A stretch of 64,000 nucleotides of DNA from Cladorrhinum sp. PSN259. Its lineage: Eukaryota; Ascomycota; Sordariomycetes; Sordariales; Podosporaceae. This document shows, in pieces, positions 32,157-43,584 of this stretch. The DNA is taken from the NCBI GenBank assembly GCA_033725935.1, contig MU867061.1, positions 124,001-188,000 on the forward strand. Direction: 5' to 3'. The translations under genes were made by a program, and so were the position numbers. Position 1 is the first letter of the stretch. Every line of letters starts with the position of its first letter. Below the pieces are notes generated by a model. It had not been told where the DNA came from and ran no database searches. It saw only the letters and a program-made list of their open reading frames with translations.

Positions 32157-32960
32157 TTACAACGCAGCACCAACAACAGCCCCGGCAGCAGCAAAAGCCA
32201 TCACGGCCTGAACGAACCCAGTCTCCCTAGGCCCAACACCACCGGCCCCTGCACTAGATTTGCTTGTCGAGACCGTCCGGGTCCCAGACTGTTGGCCTCC
32301 CTGTCCTCCCTGTCCTCCTCCTTGTTGTCCACCATTCCCATTTCCACCATTTACACTGGTAGTAGTAACAGCCACCGTAGGCACGCTCGCCAACCCAAAC
32401 TGAACGCTCCAAGCCGTAACGCAATTGCTTTGGTCCGAAGCAACCAACATCAACGCATCAGCAGCCAGCTCCTTGTCCTGCACCGCACAGGCGCTCGCCA
32501 AGCTGGTCGCCTTGGCCGCGTTGGCCCCCTCCCAGCTTGCCGTCGCCTTTGCGTACTCGACGTACGCTTGATTCAGCGAGGAAGGAGGCGGCAAGTTCCA
32601 GTTCGACTCGAAAATGGCCGTGCACCAGCTCGAAATAGCAGAGGCCGTGTCCAGCTCTGCTGAGAGCGGGGGGAAAGTGACGGCCTCGAGGGAGTCGAAC
32701 CAGGAGGAGAGGGCCGAGTTCGTCACGTTTGGGTTCGAATTTTCGAGCGATGTGTAGGCTGAGGAGCACGAGACCAGGAGCTCGCCGTCAACGAAGGGGG
32801 CTACCGAGGTGGTTGTGGGGAACGAAGTGTTTTCTTGGCGAATTCCGAGGGGAACGACGGGGGCGGGTGTGATTTGTGGTAGTGAAGGTGGGATCAGAGC
32901 CAGAGTGAGAGTGGACGATGTTGCCAGAAGGGTCAAAAGGGTGGTTATTTTGGGGGACAT
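32157..32960 (-). CDS. GPI-type secreted cell-surface protein, 267 aa
   Basis: An intronless gene from the ATG at 32960. It has a signal peptide (MSPKITTLLTLLATSSTLTLA), a folded part with several cysteines (LLVSCSS, SSWCTAI, LASACAV, SNCVTAW), then a Gly/Gln-rich linker and Ser/Thr stretch. The C-terminus is hydrophobic (AVMAFAAAGAVVGAAL), preceded by small residues, the pattern of a GPI-anchor signal. The role is unknown; probably cell wall or membrane surface. It converges with the P450 gene, with about 160 bp between stops. Confidence 0.8.
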   Translation of the reverse strand: MSPKITTLLTLLATSSTLTLALIPPSLPQITPAPVVPLGIRQENTSFPTTTSVAPFVDGELLVSCSSAYTSLENSNPNVTNSALSSWFDSLEAVTFPPLSAELDTASAISSWCTAIFESNWNLPPPSSLNQAYVEYAKATASWEGANAAKATSLASACAVQDKELAADALMLVASDQSNCVTAWSVQFGLASVPTVAVTTTSVNGGNGNGGQQGGGQGGQGGQQSGTRTVSTSKSSAGAGGVGPRETGFVQAVMAFAAAGAVVGAAL

Positions 32961-33816
32961 CTTGAGGGTTTGTTTGTGGATGGGTGTTGTATGGAAGAAT
33001 GGAAATTTGAGATTTTACAGCCAGTTAGAATCAAGATACGATGCCTTGAAAAAGAAAACCGATGATGAACGCAGCTAACTTATTTATTCACCCAAGTAAG
33101 CCTGGGCTCCACGTCTGCTGTTCTTGTATGGTTTGAACCCAAGCCCCTTTGGTACATGTACCTGGTGGCATTGTTCAGATTATCGTTGTTTACCTGGCTA
33201 TCCAGGGGCTGATGATTGGTGGTTATTCTTAAAAATAGTTCCCAGCCCCAATTGAAATCCCAGCAACCTGGGCGGAGGTGACCAACAAATAAAAAAGATC
33301 CATTTGAGTTTCCTTCAACAGGGTCAAAAGTATTCTGCTCATTTCCAGTAACCCCTTTGGGGGGGTTACCGAATGACTTTGCATAAGACGCCGCAGCAAG
33401 TGCGAGAAGCTCGGCTTACGGAAAGGAGGTCCCGGCAGCAAGGCTAATCTACTGGGGAAGGAATGCGAATGCCGTCGGTGCAAACGGTTCAACTTGTGGC
33501 GCAGCGTTCACAAACACACATGGACAAGCAATGGTTTGCATCATCACCCTGGCTGAAGTTTGCTGGTTTCAATCAGCTTGCAAACAAACATTGATTCTGT
33601 GCGTCTGTCTGCATCTTTGATACATGACTAGCTAAATGGGGATACATCTTTTCTCTTTGTCCCAACATAAGGGCTTAATCAATAGCTGCATTCCAGCCAT
33701 CCGTGTTCTTGGCAAGTAGAATTGACACGAACGAGAGAAAGTCCAAAGACTTTAGCTTCAAGTTTGGCTTTGCTGTCTTATCCCTTCCACCGAAAACATT
33801 AACCTCTCTCAGAAAG
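32961..33816. other. Intergenic region
   Basis: Upstream of the GPI-type gene and downstream of pectate lyase. A GGGGGG patch lies at 33360. No gene or repeat recognised. Confidence 0.4.
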
Positions 33817-35552
33817 TCAAATACCAAGCGACACAGTCAGAGATACAGACGCTGTTGGTTCTGCCTCACATTCTTCAGCCTCAGACGTTGTAGGAGCAGC
33901 TGTGGTTGATGGGTACTTCTCAGTTAAAGAGCTAGTTATAGTCGGCAACTGCGGTGTTGTTGTGAATGGCTCCGACGATGTTGGCTCTGCATCGCATTCT
34001 TCAGCCTCAGACGTCGTTGGAGCAGCTGTCGTTGATGGGTACGTATCAGTTAACGATCTGGTTATAGTCGGCAACTGCGGTGTTGTTGTAAATGGCTCCG
34101 ACGATGTTGGCTGTGGAGTTGCCGATGACGGGGTGGTGACTTTCGAGGTTGGTGACAACGGTGCTGAGCTCGTAGAAACATTAGAGGTTGAGGCAGTCGA
34201 GGAGCGTGTCGACGATGTGGATGAAGGCGAACTCGAGATAGTGGCAGTTGATGATGAGACTGTTGAAGTGGTTGAGCTCCTTGACTTGGTTGATCTAGTT
34301 AAAGTAGTCGGTGATGAAGAAGAAGTGCTTGTTTTCGTTGACGTCGTCGTGATAGGCACTGATGATGTTGTTGTAGTGGTGGGTGTCGTCGGTATATCAA
34401 ACGTCAAGATTGGTCCTGCCACTAATGGGACAAGAGACGCAACCGCTGAAGTGTTGAGAAGTGTAAACTTGTATGGAATATCGTTGGCGTGTAGACTTCC
34501 GCTTGGTGCGTTGCTTGTTCCTCGGCCCAAGTCGTTACCCTCCACAACTGCAAAACCAACCTCCTTGGAGTCTCTGCTTGTGATGGCTGTTGTAACGTTC
34601 TTGAAGACGTTATTCTGGACCAAAGCCTGGGCACCCATGCGAGTGTTGATGCCGGAACCGACACTTTTGACCAGTTAGGTTCATATTCATGGGTGAGAAA
34701 ACGGCCAAGTTTCTTACCTTTGGTACAGAGAGTTAAAGATATGAGCCGTCCCAAAACGAATCAAGGGCGTCCTCGACCCAACATTCTTCCAGTAGTTATT
34801 CGCATATGTGATTCTCAGCTTCCCCTTGTCCTGAGCAGCGTTCGAGTCGCTGTGCCCAACCAGGGAAGTTTTAGCGTGATCGTGGAAATACGTATGCGAG
34901 ATGGTAATCAAGTCCGAACCATGAGAAGAGTCAACCAGGCCATCGTAGTAGTCCTTGTCGTGGAGCAGATCAGAGTAAAACTCGCAGTGATCTACCCATA
35001 TGTTGGTGCTCTCGTCAATCTTGAGAGCGTCTTCGTTGCTAGCAAGGACAAATGATGAGTTGAGATTGCGGACGATTAGGTTCCTTTGTTTTCTGACAAT
35101 CAGGCCGATACCTCTGAGACCTTCAGAACTGTCAGCTCGAGTCTGCTCCTTGAAAAGGTGTATGTTTGTTTGTTTTTGTTCTTACTAGAACCCGGCAACC
35201 CAATAATAGTCTTATTGCTCCCAATCCGGACCTTGTCATTTCCCACCAGCGTTCCATTGATCAAGACAATTGCCGGAGCAGTATTCTTCTCGGCAACCGC
35301 AGCAACGAACTCGGCCAAAGTTGACACAGTAACCACCTGGCCACCAAATCCTCCTGTTGTCCTGTGGAGATGCTAAGTCAAGGACTCTTTAAGCAAGAAG
35401 AGCACATTGCTGTAAACTTACCCTCCATTGAGCGTCGCATACCCAATGGTAGCTACATCAGATATATTGGCCTTCTTAAGCCCAGGCTGAACGGGCGTCG
35501 TCGGCACGGCCACTGCCAGGCCAAACAAAAGTGTCAAGCCAAAGACCTTCAT
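33817..35552 (-). CDS. Pectate lyase (PL1) with repetitive Thr/Ser-rich tail
   Basis: Four exons (35552-35422, 35361-35186, 35135-34718, 34663-33817) give 523 aa. A signal peptide (MKVFGLTLLFGLAVAVP) leads into the parallel beta-helix. PL1 motifs are clear: WVDHCEF (149-155), DGLVDSSHGSD (167-177, acidic residues for calcium), HAKT, and the catalytic RTPLIR (224-229). The enzyme cleaves polygalacturonate by beta-elimination outside the cell. After about residue 330 there is a long Thr/Ser-rich linker ending in two copies of a 42-residue unit. No carbohydrate-binding module is seen. A TTTAAATA element lies about 55 bp upstream of the start. The second intron acceptor (CGAG) is the only one giving an open frame. 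Confidence 0.9.
33861..34112 (-). repeat. 126-bp tandem repeat, two copies
   Basis: Two nearly identical 126-bp units (33861-33986 and 33987-34112) encode 42 residues each of the pectate lyase tail, including EPFTTTPQLPTIT and STTAAPTTSEAEEC. The few differences are scattered. The unit length is a multiple of three, so copy number can vary without a frameshift. Confidence 0.85.
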
Positions 35553-36179
35553 CTTGATTTGTTATGGTACATCAAGTCAAGGAGCAGGTGACGAGATTAC
35601 AAGCATATTTAAACCCGACTGGGGCAAACAAATCACTTTAGAAGTGTATTTACCCGCCAAGGTTTCCGCTAGGGGGATCTGGTGCTCAAATGGGGTTCCA
35701 ATGCGACCAAGCTAACAATATATGATATTCTTCCGGCGGAGAATATCACCATAATATTCAAATGGGCTCGTTTCCTCCGCCATCCCAAAACCGTGGTTCG
35801 TTGCCAGGCGCTTTAATGATGAAACGAATTTATTCCCAGCTGTGGCAATCTTTATCGTTGTAGACGGAAGCGAGAATCTCGGCATCTCAAATCCATGATT
35901 TCCAGGTACCAGCTGATCGCCATCGCCATCCCAGTTCCACCAATCTCCAATTTATCCGCCAGGAATAAAAGTGAGTGTTATACCCTTGCCGGATCCGGGA
36001 ACCCGGAACCATCAGCCAAGCGCCGGTTCTCCGTACGATCAAGCTTTCCTCTGCATGCTCGTAAGGCGACCCTAAGGCATATGGATTGTCGATCGCAGCC
36101 CTGAAACCTGCGGTTCTTGAAATGAATGAACCAAGTGCAAAAGGGGTATACGGAATGCAATGTGAACCCAAGAAAACCC
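35553..36179. other. Intergenic region
   Basis: Holds the pectate lyase promoter (TATTTAAA on the plus strand at 35606-35613). No coding feature. Confidence 0.4.
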
Positions 36180-36747
36180 TCAACCCCAGTATCCATCCGC
36201 CCACAGCTCTTTGCGATACCCTTCGGTTAAGCGCTCATCCAGACCGTATTCCTCCTGCCACCCAACAAACCCTCTGTCCAACACATAAACCTTTTGTTTC
36301 TTGAGTTTGTCTTCCTCTTCTTTTGCCGTTTCGGCTTCCTCTCCCTCTGTCTTCTTCTTCTTGGTAGCCGCCAAAGCAGCTAGCCTCTCCTTCTCGCGAA
36401 GATATCGAAGCGCGGCACCGGGACCTCGTTGTTGTGAGAGCGCGCAGTGGAAGACGACAGTTTCTTTGTCTTCGAGTTGGCGAATTAGGGTTGGCAAGGT
36501 CGCCTCGAGGGTTTGGGAGGGGAAGTTGAGCGAGGACTTGATATGTCCACCTATGTAGTCTGGATAGAGCAAGAGGTGAGTAAGTATGTGGGACGTGATT
36601 AAAGTAGTAGGGGAACATACCATCATCTCGGACGTCGACGATTGCGACGCTGCTTGTTTCTTTGCCTGCCGCTGCTTCTGCTAGAAGGAGCTGGGAGAGG
36701 ATGGGCGCTGATATTCGTTGAAGAGAGCCGAGGGTTATTGATGGCAT
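36180..36747 (-). CDS. Rhodanese/Cdc25-like phosphatase (Ych1/Ibp1 type)
   Basis: Exons 36747-36621 and 36559-36180, with a 61-bp intron, give 168 aa. The rhodanese fold starts with VAIVDVRDD, continues DYIGGHIKSSLNFPS, and has the active loop HCALSQQRGP (Cys81, Arg87: CX5R). A charged Lys/Glu-rich insert (KKKKTEGEE) precedes the last part, LDRGFVGWQEEYG. This matches the small Cdc25-like phosphatases, related to arsenate reductase Acr2, found across fungi. An in-frame ATG further up at 36876 would add 43 residues of low-complexity sequence; I prefer 36747. Confidence 0.85.
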
Positions 36748-37901
36748 TTTGGGTGGCTGGAATGAATTGGCGCAAGAGTGAGTGATGGCTTCGTTTGCTG
36801 GTTGCGACGAGATGGGAGTTGCGGAATTGGGACCTTGATGGCTGGGCGGGGGCATGGCGACATGGCGGCGGGACATGGCGGGGTCGGTCTGGGGCTCTCA
36901 GCTCTGTTGTTTGGCGGGGCCCGGGCGTGGGGGACGAAATCCGTTTGCACCAAGTGCCCGGTGCAACTTGTCAGCTGCCGACCTGGAAGTCCAGATCTCT
37001 TCAGGCACCATCCGCTCGTCAATATTTCTATTCCCGAACATGAGACAACCTTATTTGGACTTCATTCTTTCGGCGGTTTACGCTGGTCGCTTTCCAGTTA
37101 TCATGAGCTGAAGGCAAGGGCTCTGTTGCCTTTGTTATCATTTCTTTGCAAATCTTTCAACGGCAAAGAATTTCCGTGTTTCGAGCGTGGAGTACGAGGC
37201 CGTTGACTTGACAAGATGGCAGACGGCGTCCGTTTCAAGCAGGTGGCGCGCCGAGGACTGACTCGGGAACACAACGCTTCTCATCGCTGCCAGTGGTTGA
37301 TGGCTACCGAATTAGTTACACAGAATGATAAATGTTGACATGTCGATACAGATCATCTCGTTGTGTTGCGTGTTTCCAAAAATATGGGGTATAGGTGATC
37401 TCACCTCCCGTCCCTTTCTCCTTGTTGCTTCACTCGGGAGAGGCGGCCACGCCAGCTTATATGTCTCCGTGACTCAGGCACCTGTTCCCCGTGTCTTCTG
37501 ATGCCCGCCGGCCGATGTTCCATGACTTCAAGAGAGCACGATTACCCGCACGGCCGATGCTTCGGCGGTTTCTAGACTGTTTCCGACCCACCGTTCTAGG
37601 AGACGATAAGACACTTCGATGGCAGATCGACCCGCCGCCTCCTCTCTCCCTTTTCCTTCCTGGCCACGGTGCGTCGCGCCAATAGGAAACGATTTTCATC
37701 CGATCATCAGGCAAGTGTACTGGCTTTCAGGGGAACAAACAACAACATTGCGTGTCGAGTGACCCGGAGTCTTGGTACCTTAAGCTTAACGTAGACTCTC
37801 CCCTCCGTTCTTTGGGTTGCTCTAGATACCCCATCCCTCAAAAGTTATGCGAGAGAGATGCCCTCGATGGCGTCTCGATCTCTCATCGTCCGGGCTGAAA
37901 T
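36748..37901. promoter_or_regulatory. Divergent intergenic region, 1.15 kb
   Basis: Lies between the rhodanese gene (-) and the Mid2/Wsc-like gene (+). No gene seen. Just before 37902, two ATGs (near 37848 and 37859) open overlapping upstream frames that run past the main start. They would lower translation if included in the mRNA. Confidence 0.4.
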
Positions 37902-39493
37902 ATGGCAAGGCAACGATCACGTTCGTTGGGAGTGTTCCTTGTGCTGTTCATGTGTTCAATATCAGCTGCTCTAGATGACAGCGTGAGTCGAATCTTGGTC
38001 TCGCCCCAGCTCCGCCCAGACATTACCAGCCGAATACCTCGAGATGTGGTTGACCCGACTGTCTACATACCTACATCAGTGCCCACGCCAACACCTGCAA
38101 ATCCTTCAGACAAGACAAGGTCGACAGGCTCTGCCCCTTGGCCTTTGGCTACTGTGCTGGAGTCAAGCTTGGATCGCCGCGATCTGGGTATCATCATTTC
38201 CACCATCAGTTCCCTCCAGGATGCACTGGCCTCTGCGAGCGCCAGTGCATCATCACTATCCGACGAGTTGTCTAATACCATTTCGATTTCGGAAGAACTG
38301 TTGTCATCTCTCGATGAGCTACGATCGTCGACCGACTCCCTATCTTTATCTGCCTCGAGCGCATTGTTGGTGGCTAGAGCATCCGCCTCCAGCGCGCTGT
38401 CATCTGCGCAGGCATCTGCTACATTGGCCTTGTCAGCGGCTCAGGAGTCGGCTGCGAGCAGTATCAGTGAGGCCATGGCATTGGCAACATCAATAGGAGG
38501 TACAATGTCTCCAAACGCAACCTACCAGGTAAGCACAATGCTAGACAGTCCTGTGGTTTTTAGATGCTGATATTTAGAAAGACACAGAAGGGCGTTGCCC
38601 ATGATAAGACATCTGTATCTCCGGCTGTGGTCGGGGGAGCCGTTGCGGCTTCTGTTGTTGGATCCTGCCTCCTGTCATTTGTCGCTGTCTGGCTCTACAT
38701 GCGAAAGCGCAAAGCTAAGCAACGGGAATTGGAGGAAGAAAATGAAGTGAATGCGGCTCTGGATAGAGCAATCGTCAGCTACATTGTGAAGGAGCATCCC
38801 AGTCCACAAGGCTCGGCTGGATATGGGGCTGCAATTCAGATGCGCGAAGGGGCTGTAGGGGATGAGAAACCGGAAGACTTGGAACCGTTACCGCTTTCAC
38901 CACAATCACTGCAGTCACCGCCTCTAACGGCACAACCGGCACTGATATCTCAAGCGCTTACGGAACTACAGACTGAACCGCCACTGCAATCCCAATCATT
39001 GCCAAAAATGCGGCAGTCCATGGACTCACAGAGGCCATCGCAGTCTTCGACACGCCCACGACGACCGGCAAGACCACAGCCTCTATCTCTCCAACCACAA
39101 GCATTTACCTCACCTCGCATACCTCCGTCACCTCCATCACCAAAGACTAGACTGCCAGCAAAAGCCCACAACCCCTCAAAATCTCTAGCTTCCATAGCCT
39201 CTGCCTCCACGAACGCCTCGATGTATGATCCTAGCACGGCATCCTCGTCTACTGGTATCTCCAGAGCGTTTAGTCGACCAACGGCATCATCTCATTTTAT
39301 GGATGAGGCGGAAAAGGTTTACGGAGATATCTTGACGAGTCCTCTCGAAGTTACAAGTCCTCCTCCTCCAACACCAAGAACCCGGCCGAGACGAAATACC
39401 GAGCCTCCGGAAAGGCCGGAACGCATGGATAATCAGGTACCAGATAGGAGGGAAGATGTTGGCTGGCCACTAACAAAGCAGACATGGTTGTAG
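37902..39493 (+). CDS. Mid2/Wsc-like single-pass surface protein
   Basis: Exons 37902-38528 and 38588-39493 (59-bp intron, GTAAGC..CACAG) give 510 aa. A signal peptide covers about 1-23. The outer region is Ser/Ala-rich, likely O-mannosylated, with long helical SASSA runs. One membrane helix spans about 222-246 (VVGGAVAASVVGSCLLSFVA), followed by RKRKAKQRE and a disordered Pro/Ser-rich cytoplasmic tail. The layout is that of fungal wall-stress sensors or Axl2/Skg6-like anchors. No Cys-rich WSC domain is seen, so the sensor role is only by architecture. Nearer acceptors would break the frame or make the intron 35 bp. Confidence 0.8.
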
Positions 39494-40538
39494 CTTTAAC
39501 AACAGGCACAAATGTACAACACAATTGGTATTAGGCGTTTTGGGTGCTGCAAGGCGGTCTTTGGTTGTTGGAGTTTGGAGTTTTTGGAAAACAGAATTGG
39601 ATTACCAGATTATCAACCTGCTTTGCTCAAGTAAATGCATGAATAAACAATATCTATATATGCATACCTGTATTTCGATTCGCTGTATCAGCGACTGACC
39701 CTTTTTCGAACCGAGATCGCTGCTGGCTGCTACAAAATGTTTCTGTGTTGCCCTCAGAGAATGGCGAAGAAATAATTACAGGGATCAAAGCTCAAAAAGA
39801 TTTCCCCACACCCCGCTTTCGTCACTTTCCAGAAATACCACACACTCATCATTCAGACCCAAAGATAAGGGAAAACAAAGAACAGTTGGAAAAAGGCGTT
39901 GTTGGCGGTTATCGACGAGTCGGAGGATTTGTCCGCTGGTGTGGGATGATTGGTCCGGGGACGAGCTCAAAGAATCGTGGAGCGGCACCCAGAGCTTTCC
40001 TTGTTGCACGTGAATGTTGCAAGGGACCTTGCCAGGTTTCTCTAGAGCTCTGCTGAGCTCCCCCAAGGCCGTGGATTGAATGACGACAAATGTGACGAGT
40101 GCACGCAGAGCAACTTTTTCCACTCTGCAAATCTTATTCCAACTCACACCTGATCTCCCCTCCCTAATAAAACTCCCTCATCAACACTTTTTTCGTTTGC
40201 ATCAAACTTTTTTAACCGAACCACTTCTGCTGAGGAAGACGAGACCTGCCGCCGAAAAAGAAGACAAAACGTCAGACCGTGACCCCTGCAGCTGGCAAAA
40301 AAACCAGTGACGCACGACCCATCCCGCTCGCCGGCCCCGATCCCACTGTTCCACCAGATTCCCAAGGCGCCAGAAGCAGAAGGACCGCCTTTTTAGATTC
40401 ACGTCAAACTCCACCAGCCACTTCTTTGCCAGCTTGACCTTTCAACAGCTTCAACCGCAAGCTCGCACTACCGCACATTGTATTCTCGACCACCAAGCAT
40501 CGTCTTTTCCATTATCCAACACACCAAGATCACCAAAG
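39494..40538. other. Intergenic region, 1 kb
   Basis: 3' region of the Mid2-like gene and a long leader of the Pom33 gene. CA/TC-rich from 40080 to 40530. No coding feature supported. Confidence 0.4.
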
Positions 40539-41668
40539 ATGGCCCCTCCCCCGTCACCCGACCTGCCGATTGCGCAAAGGCTGCAACGACTTGCGACTAC
40601 TTTGCAATGTACGTGTTGTTTGCATTCCACTCCCATCTCCTGACGAATCATACAGGAGCTAACATTGACGGTTGTTTTGTTTTGCAGTCGCCTGGTTTTC
40701 TGGGTATGTCGAGTCCTTCTTTGCCTGATTGATTGCCTCTGAGTCGCGGCGAAGCCACGACGCCGCCAGATGCTCCTCCGGAGCTGATAAAAAAAACATC
40801 CGACTGACCTTGGATTTCTCATAGACACGCGGCGCTCATCCTCTGCATCACCCGGTATGCCTTCTCATGGATCCGATTTAACTACTACAGCCGCATGGCC
40901 CAGTTCTGCTATCGCTTTGCCTTCATCTCGGCGGCAAGCACGTACGGCATAGTTGTGTACAAGACATGGAGGGCTCGCCAGAAGACAGGAGCCAAGCAGC
41001 CCGGTGGTGTTCTTGGCTATCTCTCTGATGAGAACATCCAGTATCTCTGTAGGTTTCAGACGCTAGCATGCTCGTGGGGGCGGTATCAACGAACTCCTTG
41101 CTAACTCTTCTCAGTGATGGCCGTTACGTGGTTTATCATGCCCCAGTACCCTCTGGCGCTCCTGCCCTACGGCATCTACTCCGTCTTCCACGTCGCGACA
41201 TACACCCGTGCCAACCTCATCCCAACCATCTTCCCTCCCCAGAAGCTCGCTCCCGCCGCCGGTGCCTCTCCTAACGGAAAGCCCCAGTTCGCGCCCCACC
41301 CCCTCTCCGATGCGATCGGCAACTTTGTGAAGCAGTACTACGACGCCTCCATGTCGATCGTTTCGGGACTCGAGATTGCGCTCTGGGGTCGGCTTCTCGT
41401 TAGTGCCATCTTCTGGCAGCGCCGGTCCTGGATCCTCATTGCCGTTTACACCGCTTTCCTCCGGGCTCGTTATGCCCAGAGCAGCCACGTTCAGAACTCT
41501 TTTGCCCAGCTTGAGGCGCGCATTGACAACCTTATCGGCGCTCAGGGTACACCTCCAGCTGCTCGCCAGGCCTGGGAGGCCGCCAAGAATGCTGCGAGAC
41601 AGTTCCATAGCGTGACTGATATCAACAAGTACGTCAATGGTGCTGCTGCGCCCAAGAAGACCTCCTAA
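40539..41668 (+). CDS. pom33: Pom33/TMEM33 family nuclear-envelope protein
   Basis: Four exons (40539-40608, 40688-40703, 40825-41048, 41115-41668) give 287 aa. The second exon is only 16 nt, encoding FAWFS and parts of its neighbours. Reading through it gives FAWFSGHAALILC and then SWIRFNYYSR, RQKTGAKQPGG and PQYPLALLPYGIYSVFHVAT, highly typical of the Pom33/Per33/Tts1 family. There are four hydrophobic segments and an amphipathic C-terminal helix region. Family members stabilise curved ER and help nuclear pore assembly. Orthology is confident from these motifs. Confidence 0.92.
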
Positions 41669-42914
41669 ATCTGGTGAGATCAAAAACTATACGGCAGGGC
41701 TATCTGATCGCCTCTCACCCGTTCGCCCAGCGATTGCGGGGCACACAAAGCCGCGCGGGCGTTGAAGCGGCATGGGCGGGGTTGGTCTGGAACAGTATGG
41801 CACAGCCAAAACGTTGTGTTGTGGGTGATGAAAAAAATATACAGGGGACGATGATGGAGGAGGATAAGAGACGGGTGGGAATGGTTGTTCAATGGTGGTG
41901 GATGTGGCGAGGTCAGCAGCAGAAGGGGTGCGCGTTAGGTAACAGGCTATGAACATTGCTTTTTTCTTCTTCCTGGGATGGTATTCCCCTTTCTGTACCG
42001 AGGAGTTTTGGGAAAGGGCATGAGACAGTACAGGATGTAGTTTTGCTTTGCTGTTGATTCCTTGCAAACACTTTGATTAAGAATTGTTTTGGCCATTGCC
42101 TTGTATATCACAGCTCTTGTCTGATGAAGATGTGATTGCTTGTATGCATAAAGATACACCAGTGGGCAAGAAAGGCTATCGCGAAAGGAAAAGTTTCTTT
42201 TTGTAAGGGTTGAGCAATACCGCCTTCAATGGTCCCTGAATCACGAAACTGACTGCCAAGACAGCTCTTTTCCCATACCCCACTTCATGACGTCGCTGCG
42301 GGAGCTTGGGACAAATGCACCTTGGCGTCAGCTTCAAAATCCTGTCGGTCAATACTTTCCATATACAGGCACGTGACAGGTGATGATAAAAAATAAGAAA
42401 CAGTTCCTGCAACTGAGAATATATGTATATACATATATATATGTGTGTGTGTGGTATGTGTTTTGCATCCTTTTTTGCCTATTCTTCTTTTGTTCTGATG
42501 TGTAAAAATTTGTTTGACTCCCCTGTTAAGGTATTTCTAGGTTATCTATCGAGATGGCTCCTTTGTTTTTTTTTTTAATGATACTTGTTAAGCTTTATTT
42601 TTGTACACCTGTTTTATCTCTCGACTTATTTTGATGTTTCTACTCCCGAGTCAAAATTCCGATAAAACAAGGTGTACGTGTAGGTAATCTCGACAAGCAT
42701 GGACACACCTGGAGTCCCAGAAATCCCGGGAATACTTGTTATTGAAGTTTATGTATTTGTTTTAAAAAAAAAAAATTAAAAAAAATTAAAAATTAAAAAT
42801 TAAAAAATTAAAAAATTAAAAAAAAAAGTACGAGACTGATGGAACTGCTCTTTTATTTCTGTTACCACTTTTATAATAATAAATATACTCCTCCTTGAGG
42901 CTTGAACTCCCCTT
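41669..42914. other. Intergenic region with low-complexity DNA
   Basis: Non-coding. It includes an alternating TA/TG stretch (about 42419-42453) and an A-rich block (42763-42827). Otherwise nothing recognised. Confidence 0.5.
42763..42827 (+). repeat. A-rich simple repeat
   Basis: Runs of A separated by TT (units like AAAAATT) over about 65 bp, downstream of the Cys-rich secreted protein gene, which is on the minus strand. Likely slippage-generated. Confidence 0.8.
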
Positions 42915-43584
42915 TCAATCTCGTCCATAAATCAACTCGTCCCTGTACTCCATCCGGCACTTTTTTCCCGTGTGTCCCAGAAACAACCTCGTGTGCTCGC
43001 TCGGCCTCGCCTGTCCGTACCTGGCCCTGTACATGTAATGATCCGGCGCAACAACAATGTCCCCTCCTTTTCCTCTTCCTCCTCCTCCTCTCTGAGGGAA
43101 AGGAGTACGATGGGGAGGAGCACACTGCTCGGCAATAGCGTCCAAGTCGGCCGCCAAGTGTCTGCACTGGAGCGTCACGTCCACTTGTCCCCCGTTGCAG
43201 AGGTATACCCCTCCTCCCAGGTCGTTGTGGCAGTAGAGGGCCACGCAGGATTTGGCTCGGGCCGTGCAGCCGGTTCGCAGGCGGAGGCCCTGGATCATGT
43301 CTTTGACTTGGAACTTGGGGACGGCGCCGTGGCCGTACTTGGGGGAACAGGTCGGTCGTTGGAACTGTTTTTGAGTGAAGGTTGTTAGGGAGCGCCGCGG
43401 GTTGGTTCCATGTTGGGGGGATAATGTATATCATGGATATATATGTACGTACCCACCAAGGCACTGGCACCCCGCTTGCAGTTGTGTTTTGCGTCGTGGC
43501 ATCGTGTTGATGCCTCGCGATGACGCTCGCGAGGGTGGTGAAGCTGAAGATGGCAGAAGTAATAAAGACTTGTAGGAGCCACAT
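42915..43584 (-). CDS. Small Cys-rich secreted protein, 193 aa
   Basis: Exons 43584-43453 and 43364-42915 with an 88-bp intron (GTACGT..ACAG) are in phase. A signal peptide spans about 1-22 (MWLLQVFITSAIFSFTTLAS). The mature part has at least eight cysteines: RPTCSPK, RTGCTARAKSCVALYC, YLCNGG, TLQCRHL, AEQCAPP, KKCRM. A Gly/Arg-rich loop lies in the middle. I do not recognise the fold. It is a candidate effector or antimicrobial-type secreted protein. An unspliced frame extends to 42871 but loses the Cys pattern, so the spliced model is preferred. A poly-T tract in the plus strand lies just before the ATG. Confidence 0.65.

Noticed and set aside
30250..36747. Secondary-metabolite cluster around the P450
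   Set aside because: Neighbours are a surface protein, pectate lyase and a phosphatase; no synthase, transporter or regulator is adjacent.
41111..41683. 190-codon minus-strand frame
   Set aside because: It is the antisense shadow of the last Pom33 exon, which has clear family motifs.
42871..43584. Unspliced 237-aa reading of the Cys-rich gene
   Set aside because: It reads through a good GTACGT..ACAG intron and loses the cysteine pattern seen in the spliced frame.
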